DNA of 64,000 nucleotides from a virus, in the IMG/VR virus record IMGVR_UViG_3300008113_000026, positions 1 through 64,000 of that record, one strand, 5' to 3'. The notes under the pieces are model-generated. The model was given only the letters and a program-made list of their open reading frames with translations, ran no database searches and was not told where the DNA came from. Shown here in pieces: positions 1 through 8,252 of this stretch. The stretch's first letter is position 1. Each line of letters opens with the position of its first letter. A program made the position numbers and the translations under genes.

Positions 1-552
1 GCAAGTGCAAAACCAATCGGTCCAAAAGCTATGGCCAACGCTATGGCAGATCCAGCTAAAAAAGCCAAGATAGAAATGAGTGCTAGTAAATGGGCACTGG
101 CTGACTTTATGACAAAAAATGGTTTTAGAACCGACCCAGGAACGCTAACTGTTGAATATACCGCTAGTGGGAAAAGTTTTTCAGTTGACTTGATTATACG
201 TCCAAGAAATGCTTGGCCACTACATACTCATGATTTTGCAACTGATCCAAAAATGCGTGGTGGAGATTTATGGATTAACATGTATCCTGTGTTAGCTAAA
301 CTTGCTAGTAAGACAGTTTTTACTGATCCAAAAACTGGTGAAGAAAAAGGCAATATACAATTTAGTCCTGATAAAGGCTTAGTGGACAGAGATACTAATA
401 AAGTAATTGCCATTGATAAAAATGACATTGCCAAAATTTTATTAGGTCCACAATTTAGTGCAAAGGATTTGTCAAGTATGACAGGTATTAGAAATGCGTT
501 ATCTAAACAACCTGAAAAGTTGTCAAAACTACCACAGCCACAAGAGCAATAA
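1..552 (+). CDS. Uncharacterised phage protein, 5' end off the window
   Basis: The reading frame is open to base 1, so the first in-frame ATG (base 31) is probably internal and the gene starts outside the window. The visible part, about 183 residues, starts Ala/Lys-rich and continues as a soluble mixed alpha/beta sequence with no membrane segment. It ends in a Pro/Gln-rich tail. It lies 8 bases before the ligase/adenylyltransferase fusion gene on the same strand and probably shares its transcript. I do not recognise a family. Because its neighbours look like internal head proteins, it may also be a virion protein, but that rests on context alone. Confidence 0.6.
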   Translation, partial: ASAKPIGPKAMANAMADPAKKAKIEMSASKWALADFMTKNGFRTDPGTLTVEYTASGKSFSVDLIIRPRNAWPLHTHDFATDPKMRGGDLWINMYPVLAKLASKTVFTDPKTGEEKGNIQFSPDKGLVDRDTNKVIAIDKNDIAKILLGPQFSAKDLSSMTGIRNALSKQPEKLSKLPQPQEQ

Positions 553-560
553 ATACAGTT

Positions 561-2969
561 ATGAATTTATTTGAACTTTTTTCACCCACTAAACAAGCTA
601 TTATGGAAGGCATTGACCATCCAGAAGATCTCATTATCTCACAAGGTAGTGCAGGTGCTGACAGGGTATTAAAAGATTTAGCAAGTTTGGAAAAAGATCC
701 AAACACAGTTACAGTCAAGTGGGACGGATTCCCAGCAGTTGTGTTTGGTAGAGACAAGGGCGGAAACTTAGTGTTTATGGATAAACACATGTACGAAAAA
801 GTAGCCTCTGGAAAAATGGACTTTATGTCTATTAAAGATTATGACGAAAGTCGTGGTGCTAATCGTACAAGTTTGATTGATCAAGAAAGTATTATACGTC
901 CGCTATTAAGTAAAATAGTTCCTAACGTCAAAGATCAATATTGGATGGGTGACTTGATGTGGACTGGTACGCCGCCAGTTAGTAATGGCGCATTTGTGTT
1001 TAAACCAAACACTGTAGAATATCAAGTTGATATAGATCAAACTCCAGGCGTTGGAGATTCATTAAGCGATAACATTGCCAGAAGTGGGGCAGGAATTGCA
1101 GTGCATACTTTTATTCCTGGTTTAGGTCAGCCTGATCAACCACTTGTTGGACTTAAAGGTTTGCCAGAAGATGCTGGTATTACTTTCCTAGTTGGAGAGA
1201 TGAAGGACAAGCCACGTGTTGCAATTAATCCTGAACTATTAAATCAAACACAACAAATAATTAATTCTAATAGAAGTGCTGTAGACAAGTTTTTTGTTGA
1301 CTTAACTGCAATGAAGGGCAAGAGCGTTATAACTGCTATGGGTCCGTTCATTACACGTATGTTAGAAGACAATGACATCAAAGGTGACATTGTTCCTAGA
1401 TTCTTAGAGTTTTTAGGCGAACGTTTAACTGACAGTGCTAAACAAAAAATGTTAGGCACAAATAAAGATGGTTGGCTTTACCAAGAACAGGGCGGTGCTC
1501 CTGGACTACTTGGCATTTGGACTATGTGGGCCGCAATTACTGAATTAAAATTAAACGTTAAACAACAAATTGACACACAACAGCAAGGTAGTAAAATACG
1601 TGCTGTTACTGATGGTATCAATGCACATGAAGGTTACGTGTTTGGTGCAGGTAAAGACAAATTAAAACTAGTTGATCGATTAGGATTCAGCAGAGCAAAC
1701 TTTGCTAAACACAAAGTTAGTGATGAAGAAGTAGCTGAAAAAAGTAAAATGCCGCTAGCTGTTTTTTGCTTTGGTCGTATGAACCCGCCAACAATGGGAC
1801 ACGGACTTGTTTTAAATAAAACAGTTGAACTTGGCAAACAAAATGCATTTGTATTTTTAAGCAATAGTGTTGACCCAACAGATAATCCACTATCGCCAGC
1901 AATAAAAGCAAAATTTATTGAACAAATTTATCCTACTACTAAAGGTCATATTGTTACAGATTTTGTACAAAGTCCAATATATGCTGCCAACTGGCTGTAT
2001 AGTAAAGGTTATCGTAACATGGCATTTGTTGCTGGTAGTGACCGACTAGGAAAAGAAAAAGGTAGTATTGAAAAACTACTTAGTAGTTGGAACAGTGGAC
2101 CAGTTAGAAGTACTGATCCAGCTGGCGCTAGAGACTTTGTAAATATGCAGTACATAAGTGCAGGAGATAGAGATCCTGACGGTGAAGGAGTTACTGGCTA
2201 CAGTGGAACTAAAGCTCGTCAAGCAGTGACTGCGAACAATGAACAACAGTTTCAAAATTATACTGGAATTGGTAGCGACATTGTGGTTAACGGAAAAACG
2301 TTATACCAGTCAGTCAAAGAAGGTATGGGCATAAGAGACCAGGCACTAGCGCAACCTGCTGTTGTTAAACAACCTGCAACGCCAAATGTACAAGTAACTA
2401 AAAAGATTCCAGGAAAAGCACCAGCACAGGAGTTGGACACAATGAATGAAACTACCTTAAAAAATAAGGAAGATTTACAAGCAAAACGTAAAGCATTACA
2501 AGATATTCAGATGGATAAACATACACATAAGGATCCACAATTGAGTGCTGAATTAGCTAGACGCAAAGCATCTTTAGAGCGTGAAGCAAAGAAAAAAGGT
2601 ATTGCTGAATCAATTGTTGAGTCAATTGGTATTTTAGAAGAACAACAAAATTTCTTAAGAAGACAAAAGTTAAATGAGGCACCAATTGAAATGGATCCAC
2701 AAAATCCAAATGATCCAATGGTTATGCCTCCTGGACTTAATCCAGGTAAATTAAGTTATCGAAAACAACGAGCTGCCGCACAATTAGCAGATTTAGCTCG
2801 TATGGCTTCGCAGGCAAATGAAAAGAATAGTGCTATAATGTGGGATAGTATTGTTAGACATTTTCCAGAATTGGAAACAAACATTCGTAGCATACAACAT
2901 GGTATGCAAGAATTAGAAAAAGTGCGTCGTGCAGGCGGCAAACGAAGCAAGGGAATTGAAAAAATATGA
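561..2969 (+). CDS. Ligase-like nucleotidyltransferase fused to HxGH-type adenylyltransferase
   Basis: 802 residues with two recognisable enzymatic parts. Residues about 30-375 look like the covalent nucleotidyltransferase (DNA/RNA ligase) fold. There is a KWDG at 53-56 (motif I, K-x-D-G, with Lys53 the expected AMP-binding lysine), an EGYVF at 357-361 (motif IV-like) and KLKLVD at 367-372 (motif V-like). Residues about 398-590 look like a cytidylyl/NMN adenylyltransferase domain, with FGRMNPPTMGH at 404-414 (a T-x-G-H form of HxGH) and a later SGTKAR motif resembling the S-S/T-x-x-R signature. The C-terminal 200 residues are charged and helical. The N-terminus (MNLFELF...AIMEG) resembles a T4 head-targeting peptide with a phi-x-E/G cleavage site. 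Motif recognition is by eye; the substrate is unknown. NAD or RNA-end metabolism is a guess. Confidence 0.6.
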   Translation: MNLFELFSPTKQAIMEGIDHPEDLIISQGSAGADRVLKDLASLEKDPNTVTVKWDGFPAVVFGRDKGGNLVFMDKHMYEKVASGKMDFMSIKDYDESRGANRTSLIDQESIIRPLLSKIVPNVKDQYWMGDLMWTGTPPVSNGAFVFKPNTVEYQVDIDQTPGVGDSLSDNIARSGAGIAVHTFIPGLGQPDQPLVGLKGLPEDAGITFLVGEMKDKPRVAINPELLNQTQQIINSNRSAVDKFFVDLTAMKGKSVITAMGPFITRMLEDNDIKGDIVPRFLEFLGERLTDSAKQKMLGTNKDGWLYQEQGGAPGLLGIWTMWAAITELKLNVKQQIDTQQQGSKIRAVTDGINAHEGYVFGAGKDKLKLVDRLGFSRANFAKHKVSDEEVAEKSKMPLAVFCFGRMNPPTMGHGLVLNKTVELGKQNAFVFLSNSVDPTDNPLSPAIKAKFIEQIYPTTKGHIVTDFVQSPIYAANWLYSKGYRNMAFVAGSDRLGKEKGSIEKLLSSWNSGPVRSTDPAGARDFVNMQYISAGDRDPDGEGVTGYSGTKARQAVTANNEQQFQNYTGIGSDIVVNGKTLYQSVKEGMGIRDQALAQPAVVKQPATPNVQVTKKIPGKAPAQELDTMNETTLKNKEDLQAKRKALQDIQMDKHTHKDPQLSAELARRKASLEREAKKKGIAESIVESIGILEEQQNFLRRQKLNEAPIEMDPQNPNDPMVMPPGLNPGKLSYRKQRAAAQLADLARMASQANEKNSAIMWDSIVRHFPELETNIRSIQHGMQELEKVRRAGGKRSKGIEKI

Positions 2970-4027
2970 AAATTACACAACTTTTAGACGAAGCAAAAAA
3001 AGGTGTTAAGGCACCTAAGCATACTGTCAAACCTAGAAACTTTGTAGCTAAAAACGCTATAGCCACTACTAGTGGTGCTGGCGCACACAAGGATAAAAAG
3101 AAAGCCGCTAAACAAGGCGATGTTAAGCACAAAGGCAAAGAGCTTGCTGAAGATACTCGTGCCGAGTTAGCTTTTAAAGATTTAGATGCAGAAATATCAG
3201 GCGACAGTACCAATGTATCTGATCTAGAACAACGAGCATCAGCATTAAGAAAACAAATGCCTGTGCAAAAACCAACTCGAGTAGCTGACTTACCAGATGT
3301 TGATCAATACGAAAATGCAAAAAGATTTGGAAAATTTAATGGATCATACGGGGATTGGTTAAAAAATAAAGGCATGAAAGAAAATACATTGCAAGGTGTG
3401 GAGGAAGAAAAACAAAAAGGTGTTGATGGCAAGGCCTGTTGGAAAGGCTACAAGCGCATGGGCACCAAGAAGAAAGGTGGCAAGACAGTAGACAACTGTG
3501 TGCCTATGAATGAGAGTTTTGATCCCGAGTATGATGACGAAGCTGGTATGGCAGACAATAACCTTGAAACTTTAAAAAGAGCAGTAGAAGGTTTAGACGA
3601 CATGATTAACGAAGGCGACAACTTGCCTGAATGGTGTCAAGAAAAAATTGCAGTAGCAAAAAGCATGTTAATCTCAGTTTGGGACTATATGCAAAGTGAA
3701 GAAAATAGTATGTCTGAAAATCAAAGAAATCCTGATCTAATGAGTCAAACTGATTATGATCGATATCAACAAGGTCAAATGGACCAACAAAAGCGTGACT
3801 TTAAACGTGACGAACTAGAACATGAACTTGGCCATGAAGAGCAAGGCATGTACTATGTTGTAATTGCAAAGAATGGCAAATGGGAACACACTAAAGCGCA
3901 GCCTAGACAAGAAGGAATGAATGCCGCACAAAGAATTATTAATGCGTTACATTCAAAATATCCTAGTATGCACTTGGGCATGGTTGGTCCAGACGGCAAA
4001 GTATATAATTATGGTAAGGGCAAATAA
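2966..4027 (+). CDS. Lys-rich putative internal head protein
   Basis: 353 residues, overlapping the previous stop by 4 bases (ATGA). It begins MKITQLLDEAKK, which resembles the T4 capsid-targeting sequence with an L-D-E/A site for the prohead protease. The first 60 residues are strongly basic. Around residues 155-180 there is a two-cysteine element (K-A-C-W-K-G-Y ... V-D-N-C-V). The middle is acidic and helical. The C-terminal 60 residues look like a small folded domain (YYVVIAKNGKWEH ...). No enzyme signature is visible. Packaging in the head is inferred from the N-terminus and the neighbours. Confidence 0.55.
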   Translation: MKITQLLDEAKKGVKAPKHTVKPRNFVAKNAIATTSGAGAHKDKKKAAKQGDVKHKGKELAEDTRAELAFKDLDAEISGDSTNVSDLEQRASALRKQMPVQKPTRVADLPDVDQYENAKRFGKFNGSYGDWLKNKGMKENTLQGVEEEKQKGVDGKACWKGYKRMGTKKKGGKTVDNCVPMNESFDPEYDDEAGMADNNLETLKRAVEGLDDMINEGDNLPEWCQEKIAVAKSMLISVWDYMQSEENSMSENQRNPDLMSQTDYDRYQQGQMDQQKRDFKRDELEHELGHEEQGMYYVVIAKNGKWEHTKAQPRQEGMNAAQRIINALHSKYPSMHLGMVGPDGKVYNYGKGK

Positions 4028-4029
4028 AA

Positions 4030-4464
4030 ATGGATAAGCTACAACTAGCATTAAAAACAGCATTTGCAAGTGAATATTCATTTGCCTTAAAAGCACAAAA
4101 TTTCCATTGGAACGTAGAGGGCATGTTCTTTACACAGTTTCATGATTTGTTTGGTGACATTTATACTGAAGTTTATGGAAACATTGATGCGTTTGCAGAA
4201 AATATTAGAAAAGCAAGAGCATACACCCCAGCAAGTTTAACACGCTTTAGTATGTTAAGTGTTATTCAAGATGAAACAGAAATATTAGAAGCACCAGAGA
4301 TGTGTGCAGAACTTTTATCAGATTCTGATAAGATGGCTGAAATTCATAGATTAACTTTCCAGTTGTCTGAAGAAGCAGGTGAACACGGTCTTAGTGATTT
4401 TTTAGCTGGAAGACAAGATGCCTTCCGCAAACACTCTTGGATGTTAAGAGCCACATTGAAATGA
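4030..4464 (+). CDS. Dps/ferritin-like protein
   Basis: 144 residues, about the size of Dps. The N-terminal half has the Dps pattern: a helix ending in N-F-H-W-N-V-E-G, then H-D-L-F-G-D-I-Y and D-A-F-A-E-N-I-R, which supply the His, Asp and Glu residues used for the inter-subunit ferroxidase site in Dps. The C-terminal helix ends in a conserved-looking S-W-M-L-R. Dps family proteins form 12-mer shells that bind DNA and oxidise iron, protecting DNA from peroxide. It starts 2 bases after the preceding gene and lies among putative head-packaged proteins. It carries no MKI-type targeting peptide itself. Its role in the phage (host nucleoid, iron or virion DNA) is open. Confidence 0.75.
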   Translation: MDKLQLALKTAFASEYSFALKAQNFHWNVEGMFFTQFHDLFGDIYTEVYGNIDAFAENIRKARAYTPASLTRFSMLSVIQDETEILEAPEMCAELLSDSDKMAEIHRLTFQLSEEAGEHGLSDFLAGRQDAFRKHSWMLRATLK

Positions 4465-4511
4465 AGATCAAAGAATTATTAGAACATAAACAAACGCATG
4501 AAACAATATAG
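4461..4511 (+). CDS. 16-codon ORF with head-targeting-like peptide
   Basis: This tiny ORF, MKIKELLEHKQTHETI then stop, overlaps the end of the Dps-like gene by ATGA and overlaps the start of the next gene by 14 bases in a different frame. Its first residues match the MKI-x-x-LLE N-terminus of the neighbouring genes at 2966 and 4788. It is either a real leader peptide, or the true N-terminus of the next gene separated from it by a frameshift (real, programmed or a sequence error). Confidence 0.4.
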   Translation: MKIKELLEHKQTHETI

Positions 4512-4791
4512 AATTACTACTGATAATATTGTTAATGACAGTCCTGATGATTGTTATTTAGATCCTACTGACCCTTTGAATGAGATAAAGGCTCTACAAT
4601 ATCTTGGTGGTATCAATTCGTTAAATAGACTACAAGAGTACAAAGGTATGCAAGGTAGTAATATTAGTGCAACTGGCTCAGAGAAGGGAAGGCTACAGCG
4701 AGAAAACAATATTAAACCAGGAACTCCTGAATGGTTTAAATTGTGGTTTAGTTTACCGTATATGACTGGCGAGAGGCCTATTGAAAAATGA
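4498..4791 (+). CDS. Uncharacterised small protein, possibly frameshifted N-terminus
   Basis: 97 residues from an ATG lying inside the preceding 16-codon ORF. The sequence is soluble and rich in Asp, Asn and Gly, with a D-P-T-D-P-L-N segment and an aromatic C-terminus (W-F-K-L-W-F-S-L-P-Y). No good ribosome site precedes this ATG, so it may depend on translation of the short ORF. A +1 shift near 4500 would join the MKIKELLEHKQTH peptide to this protein. Its stop overlaps the start of the GH19-type gene by 4 bases (ATGA). Function unknown. Confidence 0.5.
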   Translation: MKQYRITTDNIVNDSPDDCYLDPTDPLNEIKALQYLGGINSLNRLQEYKGMQGSNISATGSEKGRLQRENNIKPGTPEWFKLWFSLPYMTGERPIEK

Positions 4792-5942
4792 AAATAAGAG
4801 ATTTATTAGAGTTATCAAAATCTAGTCCACTAGGCAAATTCATTGATAAAGTAGATACAGATTATTCTGTAGGGGCAACCACAGATAAGATTGGCAATGC
4901 AATTTCTAACGTTTTTAAAAATTATTCTAATGATAAAACAGATGCACCTACTAAAAGTGAAGTTCCTGTAACAGTAGCAAAACCTGCATCAAGTTCAACT
5001 GCTGTAAGTTCTGAAGTTGTTGCTCAAGAATTAGATAGACAAGGAATCACTGACCCAAATTTAAGAAAATCAATTATGGGGAAATTTGGTCAAGAATCAG
5101 GCGGAAACACTAGAGTCACTGAAATTCCTTATAAGAATACAAGTAATGATATTATTAGATTAAGATTACCGCAACTTAGAAGTATGAGTGATAATGAATT
5201 AAATGATTTAAAACAAGATACAGAAAAATTTTTTAATAGGGCGTATGGATATAAAGGTAATTCGTTAAACAATACCGAACCAGGTGATGGTTACAAATAC
5301 AGGGGCCGTGGTCTAACTGGTATCACTGGTAAAGTAAATTACCAAAGAGCTGATGATGCATTAGGTTTAAAAGGCGAGCTAGTTAAAAATCCTGATCTAC
5401 TATTAGATCCAGAAATTGATAAAAGAGCTTCTGTTTGGTTTTATAAGGCAGCTGGCGCGGATAAAGTAACTTTTGCCAATCAAGAAGATGCTAATAAGTG
5501 GGCTATACACAAGGCTGGTGGGAACATGTATGCTCCTGGCACTGAGTTAGGAAATATCGCATTAAATGATTTGAATAAAAGAACGGCCGTAATTGGTGCG
5601 GTAGCTGCCACTGGGATTGTGGCAGGTCCAACTTTAGTAAGAAAAGCAGACACTGTAATAGATAGGGTTAAAAATCTCTTAGGCAAAACAGCCGACAGTG
5701 CTAAATCAGTTGTAGGACAAACAGTAAACACTGCCAGAAATACTGCTATAGCAACTGCATTGGGTTCAGGATCTAGCAGTGGAAGTGGTGGAGGCTTTTA
5801 TGGCGGAAGTGGATCAGCTCCAGAAGAACAAGAAGTGACATTAATAATTAATGGCAAACGTAAAAAATTTAAAAATAAAAGAGAAGCAAAAATTGCAATG
5901 GACATTGCAAGATCACAAGGGATAGATGCAAGATATGGGTAA
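4788..5942 (+). CDS. GH19-type peptidoglycan hydrolase with head-targeting-like N-terminus
   Basis: 384 residues. After the leader MKIRDLLELSKSS and a Ser/Thr/Lys linker, residues about 78-245 match the glycoside hydrolase 19 (chitinase/lysozyme) fold of phage endolysins. The expected catalytic Glu is about 103 in G-K-F-G-Q-E-S-G-G, and the signature Y-R-G-R-G-L-T-G-I-T-G follows about 70 residues later. The remainder has a hydrophobic Ala/Val segment (about 262-280), a Gly/Ser stretch and a basic C-terminal module. GH19 enzymes of phages cut the glycan of peptidoglycan. No signal peptide or holin is visible nearby. The MKI-LLE leader suggests packaging in the head and use at DNA entry, unlike a free endolysin, but this is inference. 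The gp5 homologue here lacks a lysozyme domain. Confidence 0.7.
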   Translation: MKIRDLLELSKSSPLGKFIDKVDTDYSVGATTDKIGNAISNVFKNYSNDKTDAPTKSEVPVTVAKPASSSTAVSSEVVAQELDRQGITDPNLRKSIMGKFGQESGGNTRVTEIPYKNTSNDIIRLRLPQLRSMSDNELNDLKQDTEKFFNRAYGYKGNSLNNTEPGDGYKYRGRGLTGITGKVNYQRADDALGLKGELVKNPDLLLDPEIDKRASVWFYKAAGADKVTFANQEDANKWAIHKAGGNMYAPGTELGNIALNDLNKRTAVIGAVAATGIVAGPTLVRKADTVIDRVKNLLGKTADSAKSVVGQTVNTARNTAIATALGSGSSSGSGGGFYGGSGSAPEEQEVTLIINGKRKKFKNKREAKIAMDIARSQGIDARYG

Positions 5943-6543
5943 GCCAGAAGTTTATTTAGATATGGACGGAGTTATTGCAGACTTTTTTACAGAGTATGCT
6001 AAACTTGCGGGCATTGAATCAGGGAACTACAGAGATATTCCACCAGCAAAAACAGATCCTACATTAAACAAAATGATAGGTACAGACTTCTTTGCACGTC
6101 TACCAAAATGCAGAAATGCAGATGCACTAGTAGACTTAATAGTAAAAACATTTGGTACTTATAATATTTGTTCAAGTCCTCTGCGTGGTGATCATGCAAA
6201 CAGTGAAAAACAAAAAAAGATTTGGCTTGGCAACAATCTAAAATACCAACCTAAAGATGTTGTAATTACACCAAACAAAGCCAAATGGGCCAAACAAACA
6301 GATGGAACTCCTAACATTTTAATTGATGATAGAGGAAGTAACATTAGTTCATGGGAAGCCGCTGGTGGTATTGGTATCAAATATCAAGCAGACGAAGACA
6401 ACTTACAAGTAATTGTACAAGGTATTAAAAGAGCATTTTCTGTTATAAAAGGTGAAGAGAAACACGACCCTCAAAAGTTAAAAAGTTTAGATCGTAGTAA
6501 TGGTAATTTAATTGCTACTAGTGGTGATAAAGACGCCCATTAA
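5935..6543 (+). CDS. HAD-superfamily 5'(3')-deoxyribonucleotidase-like phosphatase
   Basis: 202 residues from ATG 5935, which overlaps the previous gene by ATGGGTAA. An ATG at 5926 would add three residues, and the AAGGG at about 5918 could serve either. HAD motif I is Y-L-D-M-D-G-V at about 7-13, with Asp9 the expected nucleophile and Asp11 the acid. Motif II is probably the I-C-S-S-P region, and the acidic C-terminal motif is I-L-I-D-D-R-G-S-N. This layout fits the 5' nucleotidase C family that removes phosphate from (d)NMPs. It could balance nucleotide pools or salvage host DNA. The substrate is not shown by the sequence. Confidence 0.7.
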   Translation: MGKPEVYLDMDGVIADFFTEYAKLAGIESGNYRDIPPAKTDPTLNKMIGTDFFARLPKCRNADALVDLIVKTFGTYNICSSPLRGDHANSEKQKKIWLGNNLKYQPKDVVITPNKAKWAKQTDGTPNILIDDRGSNISSWEAAGGIGIKYQADEDNLQVIVQGIKRAFSVIKGEEKHDPQKLKSLDRSNGNLIATSGDKDAH

Positions 6544-6552
6544 GGACATCAT

Positions 6553-6789
6553 ATGAAAATTCAAGAAATTATCACAGAAACTGCTACAGCTGGATCAACA
6601 AGTACTAGTAATATTGCTAGTACTGGAAACAGTCCACACGTTGCAGTTGGAAGCCCTGCAGTGATTAAACGATGGGGCGGAAGTCCTGGTAAAATGGGTA
6701 AAAGTCCAGAACCAGCTAAAACTAAGTCTCAAGACGCCGATGATAACCCTGTCACTAACCCAAGTGTCGGTAATAACCTAGTTGCATAA
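6553..6789 (+). CDS. Small Ser/Thr-rich putative internal head protein
   Basis: 78 residues, preceded by an AAGGA ribosome site. It begins MKIQEIITETATAG, another capsid-targeting-like N-terminus with I-T-E followed by a small residue. The rest is low complexity: Ser, Thr, Gly, Pro and Lys with no predicted fold, ending in N-N-L-V-A. No function beyond possible head packaging can be proposed. Confidence 0.55.
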   Translation: MKIQEIITETATAGSTSTSNIASTGNSPHVAVGSPAVIKRWGGSPGKMGKSPEPAKTKSQDADDNPVTNPSVGNNLVA

Positions 6790-6792
6790 ATA
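6785..6792 (+). promoter_or_regulatory. T4-late-promoter-like box
   Basis: CATAAATA, one base from the T4 late consensus TATAAATA, overlaps the stop of the 78-residue gene and lies 17 bases before the ATG at 6810. A GGAGAA ribosome site follows at 6800-6805. Single-motif evidence only. Confidence 0.3.
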
Positions 6793-6809
6793 TAGTATTG
6801 GAGAACAAA

Positions 6810-8153
6810 ATGCCTTTTAAATCAGCTAAACAGAAAAAAACAATAGATGCGGCAGCACATAATCCTGCTTTTGCAAAAAAAGTAGGAATTAAGACCGGTG
6901 ATGCCAAAAAAATGTCTGCACATGGTAAGGGTCAAACTAAGTTTGAAGAAGCCAAAGATACTGTAGAAAAAGATGAAAAAGGCAACGTTAAATCATGGAA
7001 GCACGAAGGCGACTGGAAAAAAGCTGATAACAAACAAGGACGTGGAAAAGTGACTAATTTAAGCGACAAGGCTCGTAGACAAACAGCAAAGATGAGCAAG
7101 GCTGAAACTGAAATGGCTGAAGCATTTGAACAAGCATTAGAAGGTGCTGGATCTCCAACAGTTACGCATGGTCCAAACAAAGGCAAAAAATGGAGTCCAG
7201 AAACTCCAGGGCCAACAAACCCAAGTTATAAAAGTATAGACAAAGGCATCCCTAGTCCACCAGATGGTGCAACTGCTCCTCCTCCTGGTTACAAGCCTCC
7301 AAAGCCTAGCAAACGTGCAGAAGTTACACCTACAAGTGACAGTGACGACACAGCCATGACAGCAGAAAGTTCTTCTAAGAAAGTAATGAAGAAGTTACGT
7401 GCTAAACACATGATGGAGTCAATTAAAGTGTTAGGAGAATTAATTGCAGAAGCTAAAAAATCTGCAAAAAAGAAAAGTACTAAAGTAAAAGAAGATCCTA
7501 ACGAAGGTAATGCATTTGGTAAAGCAGTGCAAGATGCTAAAAAAGACGGCATACAAAAAGGTGAAAAAGTCAAAGTTGGTGGTAAAGAATATCCAGTAAA
7601 AGAAGCTGCCAATGAAAAATGCAATCATACACCAAAAGGTAAAAAGTGCCCAGTACACGGTTTGAAAGAGTGTGGTTCAATGTATGAAGGCAATGACGGT
7701 AACTTGGCCAATAATGCCAAGCCATATGACAAAGTCACACGTGGTGATGTTATTGCTGGTCGTTTGGGCAAAGACGAAATGGGCGGTAAGAAAAAGAAAG
7801 ATAAAAAGACTACTGAAACATTTATGCCTGTAAACAAGGAAAAGCCACAAGGACCAGTTGATAAGGCAATTGGTAATGTGACCAAGGCAGTTGGTGGTGC
7901 AATTAAAACTGTTGCAGACAAAGTAAAAGGTGCAACTGGAGACACTGACGTAAAAACAGACGAGTCATATACTGTCAATGGTAAGAAAGTGTCCAAAGCT
8001 GCCTATGATAAAGAAATGAAAAAAGCTGGCAAAGGTAAAGAAAAAGTTAAAGAAGGTTGGACACACGATACACTAGCCGCAAGATTATTTGAAAGTGGTG
8101 ACGAGTATATGGTTTCATTACATAACAGATTAAGCCAAAAAATAAAAGGTTAA
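6810..8153 (+). CDS. Lys-rich virion-type protein with Cys/His cluster
   Basis: 447 residues from ATG 6810, which has GGAGAA immediately upstream. A TTG at 6798 would sit inside that ribosome site and is unlikely. The protein is very rich in Lys and largely disordered in appearance. It begins with K-S-A-K-Q-K-K-T-I-D-A-A-A-H-N and has Pro-rich stretches around residues 120-170. A Cys/His cluster lies at about 271-288 (C-N-H, then C-P-V-H, then E-C) and could bind zinc. The extreme basicity would suit DNA condensation in the head. It ends the left gene block and is followed by a hairpin terminator. Confidence 0.55.
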   Translation: MPFKSAKQKKTIDAAAHNPAFAKKVGIKTGDAKKMSAHGKGQTKFEEAKDTVEKDEKGNVKSWKHEGDWKKADNKQGRGKVTNLSDKARRQTAKMSKAETEMAEAFEQALEGAGSPTVTHGPNKGKKWSPETPGPTNPSYKSIDKGIPSPPDGATAPPPGYKPPKPSKRAEVTPTSDSDDTAMTAESSSKKVMKKLRAKHMMESIKVLGELIAEAKKSAKKKSTKVKEDPNEGNAFGKAVQDAKKDGIQKGEKVKVGGKEYPVKEAANEKCNHTPKGKKCPVHGLKECGSMYEGNDGNLANNAKPYDKVTRGDVIAGRLGKDEMGGKKKKDKKTTETFMPVNKEKPQGPVDKAIGNVTKAVGGAIKTVADKVKGATGDTDVKTDESYTVNGKKVSKAAYDKEMKKAGKGKEKVKEGWTHDTLAARLFESGDEYMVSLHNRLSQKIKG

Positions 8154-8165
8154 TCCACTAATACT

Positions 8166-8188
8166 AACAGGGCACAAGTTGCCCTGTT
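8166..8188 (+). terminator. Hairpin terminator after the left block
   Basis: Perfect 9-bp inverted repeat AACAGGGCA / TGCCCTGTT with a 5-base loop, 13 bases after the stop at 8153. It is followed by only a short T run (TTCTT), so termination may be partial. Confidence 0.6.
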
Positions 8189-8202
8189 CTTACGACTGAC
8201 TC

Positions 8203-8230
8203 TTGACTTCTTTATAAATGATAGTATAAT
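8203..8230 (+). promoter_or_regulatory. Sigma70-like promoter with embedded TATAAATG
   Basis: TTGACT (8203-8208), a 16-base spacer, then TATAAT (8225-8230), 23 bases before the DsbA-like gene. The spacer contains TATAAATG (8213-8220), one base from the T4 late box, so early and late start sites may be nested. Confidence 0.65.
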
Positions 8231-8252
8231 TGTATATTATTTAGGAGATAAC

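Noticed and set aside
548-555. AATAAATA late-like box before the 561 gene
   Set aside because: It overlaps a stop codon and lies 5 bases from the next ATG, leaving no room for a ribosome site. TAAATA is expected by chance in AT-rich DNA.
6798-6809. TTG start for the Lys-rich protein
   Set aside because: The TTG overlaps the GGAGAA ribosome site that serves the ATG at 6810.
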